Of a stretch of DNA of 64,000 nucleotides, positions 46,401 through 54,271 are shown one piece after another. Under the pieces are notes generated by a model. It saw nothing but the letters and a program-made list of their open reading frames with translations. It did no database searches and was not told the DNA's origin. This DNA comes from Lytechinus variegatus (lineage: Eukaryota > Echinodermata > Echinoidea > Temnopleuroida > Toxopneustidae), in the NCBI RefSeq assembly GCF_018143015.1, contig NC_054747.1, positions 32,271,233 to 32,335,232 on the forward strand, in the 5' to 3' direction. The position numbers were made by a program, and so were the translations under genes. Position 1 is the first letter of the stretch; each line of letters starts with the position of its first letter.

Positions 46401-49257
46401 TTTAAAGAATGATTTGTTCATTTCTTTCTGTAAAATCTTCTGTTTATTCGAACAAAGTGTAAACGTTTATTAGCCTATGACACTACATTTCTTATCTACA
46501 GTAGGGGAAGGCGTGGTAAGTTGAGCATAGGGGCAAGTTGAGTCACCACCCCCATTCTAATAATGAATGAGTCAGACATTGTGGTGGTGTCATGTTTTGA
46601 TGACCCATTGTATAACCCTTTACCCCACCATTTTGTTTTCGACTTTGAAACAAAAAGTACTTTTTTGAGGTAAAAATACAAAATTCAGCCAAAAAAGTAC
46701 AAAAAGGGTGTGAAATAGATTAGTGCTTATTACCCACACACGTCTTTAAATATATTATACAAATAAGAACAAATTGTTAGTCCAGGTATAGATTTTCACT
46801 CTTGTCATAGTCTTTTACATGATGAATGCATAAGAAATGTATGGATGTGAAAATATCGCAATAAGTTTGGACTGGGGTATTTAAAGCCAAATCGACATGG
46901 GGCAAGTTGAGCCATGATTATTCTTTGGTGATGTATAATAAAAAAAATATTTAAAAAATGTACAAAGCCATGATATGCAGGCAGATATGAGCGAATTCAC
47001 ATGACAGATCTTCTACTTTTAGAAGATGTTAGTATTTATAGAGAATTAGCAAGTGAAAAGACTTTAAATGAAAAATTGACATCCTGGTTCTTCCCGCATA
47101 CATTTTGTACATAGTTTTTGTGGCTCAACTTACCCCTGACGGTGGCACAACTTATCCCACAGAGGGGGCAAGTTGAGCCATTTGACATCGTTTTTTTTTC
47201 AAAGGTCACAATGACATTCAGCGTGGGGGGGTAGAAAGTTATATATAGGTGAAAAATATTTCCCAAGAATCAAATTTAAAGGTAGGATACTTATTTCTAC
47301 AATATTACTAGTCATATCAATTCTAACGTGCAAAATGCAAAAGGTGTGACAACTTACCCCGCTTTCCCCTATATATCAGAAAAATAGTAATGGTAATAGT
47401 GGTGGTGGTGAAATACTCACACAAATTGTCGAGGATAAAATGATGATGAAATAGGCTTAATGAAACAAAAGCAACAACAACGCCTTGACTACCATGACTA
47501 CTGTACTACTACCCCGATCTTGCTTTTACTTAGTTAGAACATGCCTCAAACAGTGACAGAGATATTTAAAACAATAATAATACTCAATTCGTTTTGGAAG
47601 GTGATGAAATCAGAATTGTTCTTAAAACTGAAACGCCGTGTGATGTCGGACACGTTGAAGGGATTTTAGATATAAATAAACTTATTCAAATGAAGAATAC
47701 ACGCAAACACTGAAAGTTCCAGTTGACGATTTAAAGAGTATTTTTTATATTTATTGAAGCATTATAGTAAACAACTACAATGCTTCAATAAATATATTAA
47801 AGCAATATTTTAAGCTCGAGTAAACGGTACTAAGACTTGGAAATGTCCAATATTCAGATATTTCAGAATATCATCATGCTAATTTCCTTTATTCTGATAG
47901 GTGCGAGGCCATACCCTAATATGACCTTTACCTCTGTCCAGACGGAAGTTGCTAATGGTTACCAGATGCCACGCCCTCGTCACTGTGCACAAGAAGTGTA
48001 ATTCCAGTTTTACTCAGCCGTCTTAACCTTGAACAATAATTGTATTTGAAGGAAATTTAATGAAAGATGAAGAAGTTGGTCATGATATGAAAGTATATCA
48101 TTTTAATACCCCCAATTGGATTACAGAAATATAAATAAAAGTAGACAGCTCTGTAAATGAATAAATTGATATAATAGTTGACAATGACTGGCGCCACGAT
48201 TAATGTTAAAAGTGATATGATTTTGATAAGATGTAACATTGACTATATAAATATTGGTAATAGTTCCAGGTATCTTATAATATTCAGATCAGCAAAATTT
48301 CTTTATATCTTATCTTTTGATTTATCTCTCTTCATGAATTCAAATAACAGGATGCCATTGGGAATCTGACTAAAATACATTAGTGGAAGTTCTAGGCGTA
48401 ATTAAGTGTAAAACTACTCATATACAGTGAGTGCTATACAGTGTAAAGAACAACGACAATCCGCCCTCGGAGTATATAACAATAATCCTAATGCGTTAAA
48501 ATAACCAAATATGGGTGCTGAAATAAAACCACAAATTTAATATTCGTGTAAAATGATTGTTGTGGCTGACTAAAATGGTTATCGAAGTGCACATAAAGAA
48601 TCTTTATCTTATATCACAGATATGCGATTATGACTGGTTGCTGGAAGAAGGACACCACAAATAGGACCAACTTTGACCTAATCCTGAAGGATTTGGAAAT
48701 GATTTTAGAAAAGAATCATGTAAGATTAAAATATCTTCCAAACAGTTTGATTTCCTGCTGTTATGCACCTTTCCTTTACAACCATAGGCCCACATATGAG
48801 TGTGCTAATTATATTGTTATACTAAGCAAAACGCCTATAATAATAGAGCCATGCATGAATAGAGTGTCACAAAGGATAAAAGACAAGCCTGCTCTTTGTT
48901 TTCAAATGCAGATATTTAATTTTAGTAATTAATTCGTCGTATATCCCCCTTTGCTTTGTAAATATTTGTTTTTCTTCTCCCCTTTGTATGATTTGCATTT
49001 GTAATAACTTTGTAACTTTTGATGTTAATTAAAATTCATTAACAGTATTGAAATATCAAACAAAAATCTAGTAATGAATTTGCTTGATGAACAATGCTGA
49101 ATAATATTTATTTACATGATTTATAATTCATCATTAATGACATCATGTTGTTATTGTTAACAGTCTTCTCATTGTCTTTATCATTTCATTTTCACAGAGC
49201 TACTTGTCTCTGAATGACTTGGATGAACGGTTGTATGCGTCTTCTATTGATATGTGA
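28420..49257 (+). CDS. Gene 2: Ig-domain receptor tyrosine pseudokinase, complete
   Basis: Fifteen exons sum to 1,923 bases, giving 640 residues and a stop in one open frame. Order by residue: signal peptide 1-18; Ig 19-126; a second identical Ig 127-234; stalk to about 266; membrane helix about 267-289; juxtamembrane Tyr at about 321 and 334; tyrosine-kinase-like domain about 345-620; short tail ending in Asp-Met. Catalytic residues are lost exactly as in gene 1: VAIR, no alpha-C Glu, HGA for HRD, and a short Tyr-free activation loop. DYG, SPE and WSFG are kept. From the helix onward, exon phases match gene 1 throughout and lengths match except for the helix exon and the first kinase exon. 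Dropping one Ig exon would keep the frame (532 residues). The ligand is unknown; a cell-surface recognition or scaffold role is inference. Confidence 0.85.
28867..29697 (+). repeat. Tandem duplication unit 1 (831 bases)
   Basis: This unit, containing an Ig exon with both splice sites and flanking intron, is followed directly by a second copy at 29698-30528. Reading both, the only clear difference is near the end (gcaagacaaat versus gcaatacaaat). Confidence 0.95.
29241..29564 (+). CDS. Gene 2 exon: Ig domain, first copy
   Basis: Acceptor aattctgcag, donor gtaagg; phase 1-1, 108 codons. It shows the Ig hallmarks: Cys in VSLTCTSS, Trp in FKWTF, and LEEEGRYQC with the D/E-x-G-x-Y-x-C pattern of V-type domains. 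Confidence 0.92.
29698..30528 (+). repeat. Tandem duplication unit 2 (831 bases)
   Basis: Second copy of 28867-29697, head to tail. The identity of intron as well as exon indicates a very recent event or an assembly artefact. Confidence 0.95.
30072..30395 (+). CDS. Gene 2 exon: Ig domain, second copy
   Basis: I see no difference from 29241-29564. Being phase 1-1, it can be spliced in addition to, or instead of, the first copy without a frameshift. Confidence 0.88.
30529..33326. other. Gene 2 intron, no recognised exon
   Basis: About 2.8 kb without a convincing coding exon. Positions 31040-31215 carry a repeat (ending accgtgtgaaagagcggt) related to 58590-58976, and an AG run lies near 31520. 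Confidence 0.5.
33327..33371 (+). CDS. Gene 2 stalk micro-exon (45 bases)
   Basis: Acceptor catgtggcag, donor gtaagt; phase 1-1. It encodes VSIETRSCKQCVEG after the split Gly. The two Cys could form a local or intersubunit disulfide. It has no sequence match in gene 1. Confidence 0.65.
33566..33703 (+). CDS. Gene 2 exon: membrane helix
   Basis: Acceptor aatacctag, donor gtgatt; phase 1-1. Extracellular TTVESSPSGLSFGDYI is followed by GIAVLVILLVASIIIIIVQF, then the basic RRTIKR. It is homologous to gene 1 16027-16113, including the adjacent intron sequence. Confidence 0.88.
34544..34574 (+). CDS. Gene 2 juxtamembrane exon 1 (31 bases)
   Basis: Acceptor ttttaactag, donor gtaagt; encodes EFDGSKRNDK. 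It has the same length and phases as gene 1 16784-16814. Confidence 0.82.
34600..35200. repeat. CA-rich intronic tract, gene 2 copy
   Basis: Counterpart of 16830-17230 at the same intron position. It gives overlapping Thr/His/Pro-rich frames that are not genes. Confidence 0.7.
35590..36573. mobile_element. Mariner-like non-autonomous element A
   Basis: The terminal inverted repeat CAGTGCGTATCAAAAAAAG with tttacact behind it is mirrored at the right end, with TA on each side as for Tc1/mariner. The interior (about 980 bases) has no transposase-like frame. Confidence 0.85.
36618..36720. repeat. (TA)n/(TG)n microsatellite
   Basis: A TA run is followed by a long imperfect TG run grading into tgtctgtctg and gtgggggt, in a gene 2 intron. 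Confidence 0.9.
36853..36923 (+). CDS. Gene 2 juxtamembrane exon 2 with first Tyr motif
   Basis: Acceptor tttttctacag, donor gtaaca; enters in phase 2 and leaves in phase 1. It encodes NDNVAYEMVRSGDG. VAYEMV fits the ITIM consensus. Confidence 0.87.
37424..37448 (+). promoter_or_regulatory. Poly-C tract with tandem splice acceptors 9 bases apart
   Basis: A run of about 15 C ends in cag at 37439, and a second tag lies at 37446-37448. Both acceptors keep the frame. The upstream one adds three codons (Glu-Asn-Val); the downstream one is at the position gene 1 uses. The choice changes the spacing of the two juxtamembrane Tyr. Confidence 0.6.
37440..37619 (+). CDS. Gene 2 exon: second Tyr motif and kinase N-lobe
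   Basis: Taken from the upstream acceptor; donor gtgatt; phase 1-1. It encodes ENVAYTALK, FFTRLGPIGRGDFGVVWKGD and DVAIRQIPG. VAYTAL is a full ITIM match. Arg again replaces the VAIK Lys. Confidence 0.9.
38147..39190. repeat. Dispersed repeat (tctcacctgcat ends), about 1 kb
   Basis: It starts tctcacctgcatagcagagt and ends with atgcaggtgaga followed by a gaggcgctcc block, giving short inverted ends. Inside, units such as aaggttaagtttttaaaatg, cttagacataag and tcacatgaccaaggtcaaa recur several times. I remember similar repeats from echinoderm genomes; the class is not clear. Confidence 0.6.
39308..39412 (+). CDS. Gene 2 exon: alpha-C helix region
   Basis: Acceptor tcttag, donor gtatgt; phase 1-1. 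It encodes VLQAIEVLYRLSDQPNITKC. The alpha-C Glu position is Ala; a Glu two residues on is not in register. Confidence 0.9.
39528..39840. repeat. Dispersed repeat, first of a pair around an exon
   Basis: It has a G/C-run start (ggggggagggttctcggagc, then a C run) followed by ctcaacggatcacgcaatat. It resembles 40715-40990 (ccccccctcgacgctttacgcgatat) in order and spacing, and the two lie on either side of the hinge exon. Confidence 0.55.
40310..40491 (+). CDS. Gene 2 exon: hinge and alpha-E helix
   Basis: Acceptor ttcatatag, donor gtaatt; enters in phase 1 and leaves in phase 0, 182 bases as in gene 1. It encodes SILYEFISGGTLLTHLQ and LNLAWQVAKGMLFLASKK. Confidence 0.92.
40715..40990. repeat. 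Dispersed repeat, second of the pair
   Basis: Related to 39528-39840 by its C run and the ctcgacgctttacgcgatat block. Same orientation. Confidence 0.5.
41581..41685 (+). CDS. Gene 2 exon: catalytic and Mg loops, degenerate
   Basis: Acceptor tttttcttgag, donor gtaagt; phase 0-0. It encodes ITHGALCAHNVLLGERKQ and CKISDYGLSSSFFGDVA. There are eight base differences from gene 1 by my count, and only Ile to Thr changes the protein. Confidence 0.93.
41734..44462. mobile_element. Outer repeat split by fold-back copy 2
   Basis: The left piece starts actggcggatccg at 41734, and the right piece ends cttgatccgcccctgg at about 44462, giving inverted ggatccgcc-type ends. The fold-back element 41953-44397 lies between them, so it inserted into this older repeat. 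Confidence 0.6.
41953..44397. mobile_element. Fold-back element, copy 2 (2.4 kb, sub-repeat arms)
   Basis: It starts TGTTGCACCC and ends GGGTGTAACA. The outer arms are arrays of cccacaaatgtaataac/gcccac units, inverted at the right (acatttgtgggcgtt). Inner degenerate units contain aagtctttttccagacccgg in the left half and its inverse (ccgggtctggaaaaaagact) in the right half. It is flanked by GGGGC on both sides, a possible 5-base target duplication, though within G-rich sequence. No transposase-like frame. Same family as 8388-11083. Confidence 0.85.
44613..45966. mobile_element. Mariner-like non-autonomous element B
   Basis: The ends CAGTGCGTATAAAAAAAATG and their inverse are flanked by TA. 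The arms continue for nearly 300 bases (for example cttcttgattatcagcaaac mirrored near 45730). It shares only the outermost bases with element A at 35590. Confidence 0.85.
46037..46142 (+). CDS. Gene 2 exon: P+1 loop and alpha-F helix
   Basis: Acceptor accgtcccag, donor gtaaga; enters in phase 0 and leaves in phase 1. It encodes KPTRWSSPETM and GDIWSFGIVLWEIVTLG, with six base differences from gene 1, one of them changing an amino acid (Val to Ala). Confidence 0.93.
46502..47372. mobile_element. MITE with caagttgagcc sub-repeats
   Basis: The ends taggggaaggcgtggtaagtt and aacttaccccgctttccccta are inverted copies. The interior repeats ggggcaagttgagcc and its inverse several times. No coding capacity. 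Confidence 0.75.
47901..47997 (+). CDS. Gene 2 exon: alpha-G region
   Basis: Acceptor attctgatag, donor gtaatt; enters in phase 1 and leaves in phase 2. It encodes ARPYPNMTFTSVQTEVANGY and QMPRPRHCAQEV. Confidence 0.92.
48620..48719 (+). CDS. Gene 2 exon: C-lobe CW motif
   Basis: Acceptor atatcacag, donor gtaaga; enters in phase 2 and leaves in phase 0. It encodes YAIMTGCWKKDTTNRTNF and LILKDLEMILEK. The Asp-Pro of the motif is Asp-Thr here. Confidence 0.91.
49198..49257 (+). CDS. Gene 2 last coding exon
   Basis: Acceptor ttcacag. It encodes SYLSLNDLDERLYASSIDM followed by TGA. Confidence 0.92.
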   Translation, partial: SYLSLNDLDERLYASSIDM

Positions 49258-51030
49258 ATTTCACTTAAATCATCGAGCAAGAATGACATCATGATTGTAT
49301 TAATTAAAGAATTATTGTGTCTTATTCAATTCAATTCAATTCGATTCAATTTATTTCCACTATAAAAAGCAACAATATATATAAGTAAATACAAAGTTCT
49401 GTATATTTTCTCAGATTGAGACATGTAAAAACGCCGATTGAAATTTCAAGCACGTTGATTAAGCCAGTTAGTCAAACCAAAAGTTGTTAAAGCTTTTTGG
49501 ATATTGTTTCTAAACTATCATAAGGATAGAAAAGGTTAATTGGTTTATCACACTGTGTTAGCTACATGTTTACAATAGGCATATACAGTGTTTCAAAGGA
49601 CATCTTCCTACCTTCCGGTCTTTTTTCGAGCAAAAGAAGAAAGAGTCGAAAATCCAATCTCACCTTGACAATAAGGAATGCTGCCGAAAACTGTTATTTG
49701 AAAATTGCAGAGTATAGGATGTTAAGTTTTTAGGTGTAACAATAATTGACATCTCAACTTGATTTCACATAAGTCTACAACATCTACGTCAGTAGCAAGA
49801 AATGTTGGTGTTGTGTCGAGACCAATGTATACGTTGCCGCCAAGATTTCCAATCAAATTTCTTTATATTGCTTTCACCACATTGAAATTATTGTAATCAT
49901 ATATGGGTAGATACTTATAAATTCCTATCTTAAACAGTTGTATGTAACAGAATAAAAAAAATTAAGCCTACTATTATTCACAAATTATGCACCAACATCA
50001 TATGACTGAGTTACCCCTAAGACTATATTTATCATAATTTTTTTGTTTCCATGTAAATTAAATGATTTCTAGATTTCATGTACTATGAAGACCGTTATTC
50101 GCTCGTATAAAACCCACTAAAAGTCACATTCCAATGAAATCAAGGTAAAATTAAAGGAGAATGAAACCATTGGAACAAGATAGCTTGTGTGAAAACAGAA
50201 AAATCAAATAAAAAGATCAACAAAAGTTTGAGAAAAATCGGACAAATAATGAGAAAGTTATGAGCATTTGAATATTGCGATCACTATTGCTATGGAGATA
50301 GCAAATTGGCAATGCGACAAAGATGTGTGATGTCACTTGTGAACAAATCTCCCCATTACTTTAATATATATTTCACTTGAATTGCCTCTTTTATCACATA
50401 TATCCATCATGTCCATAGATCATGTGTTCTTTCTACATGAGGACATGTAATACATATTTTTTTAAGAATACATCATCGATAAAGAGTTTGCATCATCATA
50501 AGAAAAAGCAAAAAGACACATTTTGAGGGTATTTTATAGTCCACCAAAGGGAAAGTTGTTCATCAGTGACATCACACATCAATGGGTGGATCTCCATAGC
50601 ATTAGTGATTGCAATATTCAAATGCTCATAACTTTCTCATGATTTGTCCGATTTTTCTCAAACTTTCTTTATTCTAATTCTTTGATATTTCTGTTTCTAC
50701 ACAAGCCTATTTGTTCCAAAGGTTTCATTTCCCTTTAACATCATAAGTAAAAACAAAAACAAAAATCATTATTTCATGTTGAAATGAGGTAATGGAATAA
50801 CCTAAAATCACGAGATCAAGTTCAAATGTTAGTGGAATTAGGTCCCTCTTTCGGACAATTTCAGTCAAGCATTCTTCACATAAAGTTCGATTAACCTTTT
50901 CAACGTGTTATTATGTATATGTACATTTTATTTACAGGTGTTTCTTCATTCGTTATGTTGAATGTAAACTGCATTTTCGTTTATACTTGTATATTTTGTT
51001 TGCAAGTAAATAGAACATTGTATTGGATCG
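49258..51030 (+). other. Probable gene 2 3' UTR and downstream
   Basis: It holds an AATAAA at 49951-49956, a MITE (50151-50738), and, at 50945-51030, the block shared with the presumed gene 1 transcript end. Which poly(A) site is used cannot be told. Confidence 0.45.
50151..50738. mobile_element. MITE with long (about 140-base) inverted ends
   Basis: The left end ttaaaggagaatgaaaccatt and the following gaaaaatcggacaaat and gttatgagcatttgaatatt are mirrored in order at the right end (50600-50738). No coding capacity. Confidence 0.85.
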
Positions 51031-51207
51031 TATGTGAGTTTGAGCGCGTGATATATTGAGCATGTGTGTGCGTTTTTTTTCCCGTCTGCAATCTATGTAT
51101 ATTTGTTTTAGATCCATGCCAAACAAGAGTTTAAGCTTTTCTTTCATTCCTTATTTCTTACAAATAGATTCTGACTTTCCTTTGTCTAATTACATTATTA
51201 CATGTGG

Positions 51208-51488
51208 TGGAGCATTGTGGCCCAGTGGATTAGTCTCTGGACTCTGAAACAGAGGGTCGTGGGTTCGAATCCCAGCCATGGCGTAATTTCCTTCAGCAAG
51301 AAATTGATCCACAATGTGCTGCACTCAACCCAGGTGAGGTAAATGGGTACCTGGCAGGAATTTATTCCTTGAAACGCAGGGCGCGGAACAGCTGCCCTGC
51401 TAAAGCCAGGGTAATTATGCTGCATATTGTAGAGCGCTTAGAGACTTCTGACAAAGTAAGTATCAAGCGCTATATAAGCAAGTATAAT
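51208..51488 (+). mobile_element. tRNA-derived SINE
   Basis: The tRNA-like head has a box A-type tggcccagtggattagtc and a perfect box B, ggttcgaatcc, with a clover-leaf-compatible anticodon arm (ctggactctgaaacagag). A body follows that ends near gcgctatataagcaagtata. It differs from the SINE at 21415. Confidence 0.85.
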
Positions 51489-54211
51489 TAAATCTACATT
51501 GTACGTATTTTCTATGCAGTATATCCATGTATTATTATGACTAATTAACCGAGTATTGAATCTGTTTACCGGAGACAGTCGAGAAAGGGTTATTAAACCA
51601 TCTTTGAAATATTAAAAACAGTGGATCATTATTTTATCCTAAAATTATATGTCTACGGCGCTGATTAGGGTCAAGAAAAATAGTATAAAAAAATAATGAA
51701 AATGCATTGATTGGGGCTCGAAGTTTCGGAAGGATCTTTTTTTTTAGGTTTATTGGTTTTCTTGATTTGTTAGTTAATCAATGAGCTATCTTCTTTACGA
51801 CCTGGTGTGTATATTCATATTTCTATGATACTGTCGTTTTAGACATATTAATGTGTAATTATATCAAGGTTGGTCAATTTGGTCAATTTTCATTGATGGA
51901 TGATCAAAATTAGACTAAAGTTTGATAACAAAAAGCACTGCGTATCCTGTCAGGAAACACTCGTTAAAAACACATTTGGTTTGATCTATTAATGTTCATC
52001 TTATCAACCATGGGACATCATTACTCTAATTTGTTGTGTATATTTGGTCGGAAATGTGTTTGTGTTTACCATTTGATTAAATATATCGCACAATGTTTTT
52101 AGGTGTTTTATGTCTTTTATATTTGGAAATACCCCTTACATGTCTTACTTGAATCTAATTTGTTTGGCACGACGTTCTTACATGTTCCTCATCGCTTTCA
52201 TTGCTTAAATGTTTTTTATGTGTTCATATATATCTTGATAACACTAATTGCTATGTATTTTTTAATTGATTTTAATGCTAAAAATTGTGTTTGTAAACCA
52301 TCGACGGGTGATAAAAAAACTTTTAATAGTGTTTTTTTTAGGTATCCATGGCCATCAATCGATCGAGTTTTCCTTTCCTTGTATTCCTTTTGCCAGAAAT
52401 AAAATAAATGAATTCACGTGACACAAGTCGCCTGACTTTAATGTTAACAGTTTACATTGTTCAATTGCACGATGTGTACGGTCTGATTTCCAGTTTATTG
52501 GTAAAACCTGCCTGAGTCTAGTTGGGGCGATACAAGTACCAATAAATTTTCAGAACTGTTTAAAACCGACATGACTCCGGCTTCAAACCATATCCAAAGG
52601 TTGACTCAGTCTGCCCTCGCCCTTTTAAGCTGAACCAATGCCCATACCCTATCGACTATCAATCTGCTTCTAACATTCCTGCCAAGTAAACATTCATTTT
52701 ATTACAATATAAATACATTGAACATCAAAAGTGCATTGTAAAGAAAGTGGCGAAATTACGTCCTATTTATTATGTCGTTTCATGGCAGTATAGCGTCATG
52801 CAATTGCGTAAAAAAATGTCGTAAACTTGCACTATTCAGGAACAGTACGTCCTATCTTCATCTGTTTGGCTATGTTGACGTCCCCTTTCATGTAACTACT
52901 GACTGTTTTATGATGTCTTAAAAATGAAAATGATTTAGGTCAAATCACTACATTCTTGCAAAGCTACCAAATTATCAGGCAATGCGCAGTACAGCCTTAT
53001 ATTTGGTTCCTGACGACCCTCTCTCACTAAATCTTGGAGAGGGTGGATGGAAATGACCATGGCCGAGCTGTTTTTTTTTTTTTTTTTTTTTTTTTGGGGG
53101 GGGGCATTATTTGTTTTCCTTTAACTAATCGACCGCGCTCATAAGAGCTTATGAAAACGCAGGGACTGTGGGGAGTTTTGAAATCGTTTGTGTGGGGGGT
53201 GGGTGTACCACGTACTGGCCGAATGGGAAGGGGCCAACACAGCAACATTTGGGTACTTTAATACTGAAATATGCGACAGTAACCTGGCCAAATATAGTGA
53301 TCGTTTGCCATGATGTCTATTAATTAAAATGTGCTTTCTGGGAAGAAGCTTCTTTTATACTACAATTAAGAAAATAATAAATGCAACCAATTAATCAATA
53401 AATTAAGGCATATATCAATAAATCAAAACACTTTTTTTCTGAAATACAGAGTAATACAAAACAATCCATTGAAATAAAGACAACGAAAATGGGCCTATTA
53501 TCTAAAAAAAAAATAGTTTCTTGCAAGTGCATGCACATGATGCAGGGGTGTTGGACGAGACACTGATTTCACCATTGAGAAGATTGTCGGTAGAATGTTA
53601 GTGGTGACGTGACATTTGCTCTGGCGACAATTGCTCCGGGTTTATTTCGTGTAAGATATAATAGGTTAGGGCTATTGCAGTAGGGTGTTATGTTAAGGTT
53701 AGGGTTATTACGTTTAGGATAGCGTATAGTATTAGATCCAGGGTTGAACTTGGCCATTCCATTAATGTGTTGAGCAAATGTCATGGATCGTAGATCCTAA
53801 ACTCGTGTTACTGGGACATTTGGACAAAGCTTTTTTTCCATGTTTAGATCATATAACAAAATATATGTTTCGTATAAAACTCAGAAAATGGTAATCGATT
53901 GGGATTGATAAAAATGATTAGAAAGGGCAGAGACAGATATATAATTAGTACTGAATTTAATAACTAAGCACCCCCCCCCATCAAGTAACATGGTTAAAAA
54001 GGTCGAGCGATCCCTATTATTCAATTGCTTAATAGCAGCTTTTGACTTTTTTATTGGCTGCTGAGGGGGGGGGGGGCAACGGCTCACGTCAGCTATAGCT
54101 AGATCGGAGAAGTGGGAACATATTCACTGCCTAAATCTAAACTTTAAATTTTGTGTCTCATCACTCCAAACCATAAGGCCTTCAAACAGAGGAGTACTAA
54201 AATATTATACA
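51489..54211. other. Intergenic region between genes 2 and 3
   Basis: I see no gene. Notable are a T run joined to a G run (53071-53103), a C run near 53972, and a G run near 54066. Confidence 0.5.
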
Positions 54212-54271
54212 ATGGATAGAACTAGAAAAGGTAGAAGAATCAATTTACACGTTTTCGGAATAATCATGCTG
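54212..54271 (+). CDS. Gene 3 exon 1: candidate signal peptide
   Basis: It encodes MDRTRKGRRINLHVFGIIML with a perfect gtaagt donor in phase 0. Joined to acceptor gaag at 56959, the hydrophobic core continues as FIELA, giving a strongly basic start followed by a hydrophobic stretch. The alternative acceptor catag at 56966 would need a phase 1 donor and does not fit this exon. Confidence 0.55.
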
